Below, piece after piece: positions 5,249-5,628 of a DNA stretch of 5,628 bases. A program made the position numbers and the translations under genes. This DNA is from an uncultured Lysobacteraceae bacterium (GTDB lineage Bacteria; Pseudomonadota; Gammaproteobacteria; Xanthomonadales; Rhodanobacteraceae). Every line of letters begins with the position of its first letter. Position 1 is the first letter of the stretch. The notes under the pieces were generated by a model. The model saw nothing but the letters and a program-made list of their open reading frames with translations, made no database searches and was not told where the DNA came from. The stretch covers positions 1 to 5,628 of the forward strand of contig CAMLSI010000356.1 of the NCBI GenBank assembly GCA_946482585.1, read 5' to 3'.

Positions 5249-5294
5249 CGCGCAAACGAACAACGGCCCGAAAGGGCCGTTGTTCGTTTGCGCG
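5249..5294. terminator. Perfect 21-bp hairpin with GAAA loop, bidirectional terminator
   Basis: The arms 5249-5269 and 5274-5294 are exact inverted repeats: 21 bp with no mismatch around a GAAA (GNRA-type) loop. It lies between the htpX stop (5231) and the stop of the convergent EAL gene (5332). The core AACGGCCC/GGGCCGTT is followed by the T-rich GTTCGTTT on both strands, because the T-rich part lies within the symmetric arms. That makes it a convincing two-way intrinsic terminator. Confidence 0.88.
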
Positions 5295-5331
5295 TACTCG
5301 GAGGCCGGCTAAGCCGCTCCCGCGATGCAGG

Positions 5332-5628
5332 TCACGCGATGTCGTACGCCATGACCTTTTCGGGCTCCTGCAGGAAATTGCCCTGCACGAAGTTGACGCC
5401 GCAGCTGAACAGGATCGACATGCTCGCAGCGTCTTCGACGAATTCGGCCACGGTCAGCTTGCCAGCGTGATGTGCCTGGTCGCAGAGCTCCTTGAGCTTC
5501 TCCTGATTTTCCTTGTGCTTGGGCAGCTCGGCCATGAAGCTGCGGTCGAGCTTGAGGTAGTCCGCGTCGATGTGCTTGAGGAGCTGCATGGAGTTCAGGC
5601 CCGAGCCGAACTGTTCCAGCGCGAAGCA
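5332..5628 (-). CDS. EAL-domain protein, FimX-like, C-terminal part (partial)
   Basis: The last 98 codons of a minus-strand gene that continues past the window edge; the frame is open to 5628, so an internal ATG at 5589 is not its start. It is the C-terminal half of an EAL (c-di-GMP phosphodiesterase-type) domain: FALEQFGSGLNSMQLL, then YLKLDRSFM, TVAEFVEDA, and VNFVQGNFLQEPEKVMAYDIA at the end. Active EAL enzymes have DDFGTG with two metal-binding aspartates, replaced here by Glu-Gln (EQFGSG). The Lys of KLDRSF and the Glu of AEFVED are kept. The QGNFLQEP...YD ending resembles FimX, a degenerate c-di-GMP receptor needed for type IV pilus twitching. I infer a c-di-GMP-binding effector more than an active enzyme; REC, PAS and GGDEF domains, if present, lie outside. 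Confidence 0.75.
   Translation of the reverse strand, partial: CFALEQFGSGLNSMQLLKHIDADYLKLDRSFMAELPKHKENQEKLKELCDQAHHAGKLTVAEFVEDAASMSILFSCGVNFVQGNFLQEPEKVMAYDIA

Noticed and set aside
4326..5255. 309-codon minus-strand frame antisense to htpX
   Set aside because: Asp/Arg/His-rich mirror of htpX with no family match.
1..5628. tRNA, CRISPR, insertion sequence, toxin-antitoxin or defence genes
   Set aside because: Looked for on both strands; no cloverleaf, regularly spaced repeats, transposase motifs or terminal repeats were visible.

Overview
The window reads as a stretch of chromosome from a GC-rich gammaproteobacterium. SlyX, a DUF2058 (YaiL-type) protein, GluQ-RS and HtpX are typical of that class. 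The GC-rich third codon positions, the PHA (polyhydroxyalkanoate) genes and a FimX-like EAL protein fit the Xanthomonadales/Nevskiales side of the class, but the lineage is an inference. I see no mobile element, integrase, CRISPR array or RNA gene. No gene-free stretch exceeds about 155 bases.

Layout. Positions 1-976 (+ strand) hold the 3' end of an unrecognised gene, then slyX, then a DUF2058 gene. They meet a convergent minus-strand block at a hairpin near 1000. The minus-strand block (4222 down to 1035) is read as gluQ, a first acetoacetyl-CoA reductase gene (phaB), the PHA regulator gene phaR, and a second phaB. From 4377 the + strand carries htpX, divergent from gluQ. htpX ends at a perfect 21-bp hairpin with a GAAA loop. 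On the far side of that hairpin a minus-strand EAL-domain gene runs off the window edge.

How the genes fit together. The core is a compact phaB-phaR-phaB cluster. The two reductases make (R)-3-hydroxybutyryl-CoA, the monomer for PHB synthesis, and PhaR senses polymer and represses PHA genes. The thiolase (phaA), synthase (phaC) and phasin genes are absent. The two reductases keep the same catalytic residues but differ at the end of the second beta strand. One has an acidic residue (Asp34) and the other a basic region (Arg35), which suggests different NADH/NADPH preference. TGC-rich inverted repeats lie in front of phaR and of the downstream phaB but not of the upstream phaB. This suggests that PhaR controls itself and one of the two reductases. 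The other genes are housekeeping or envelope functions: tRNA-Asp modification, membrane protein quality control, and c-di-GMP binding or motility.

I found no clearly new type of system. The points most worth checking are the paired reductases around their regulator, the candidate PhaR operators, the degenerate EAL domain, the zinc-site substitution in GluQ-RS, and the repeats in the htpX upstream region.
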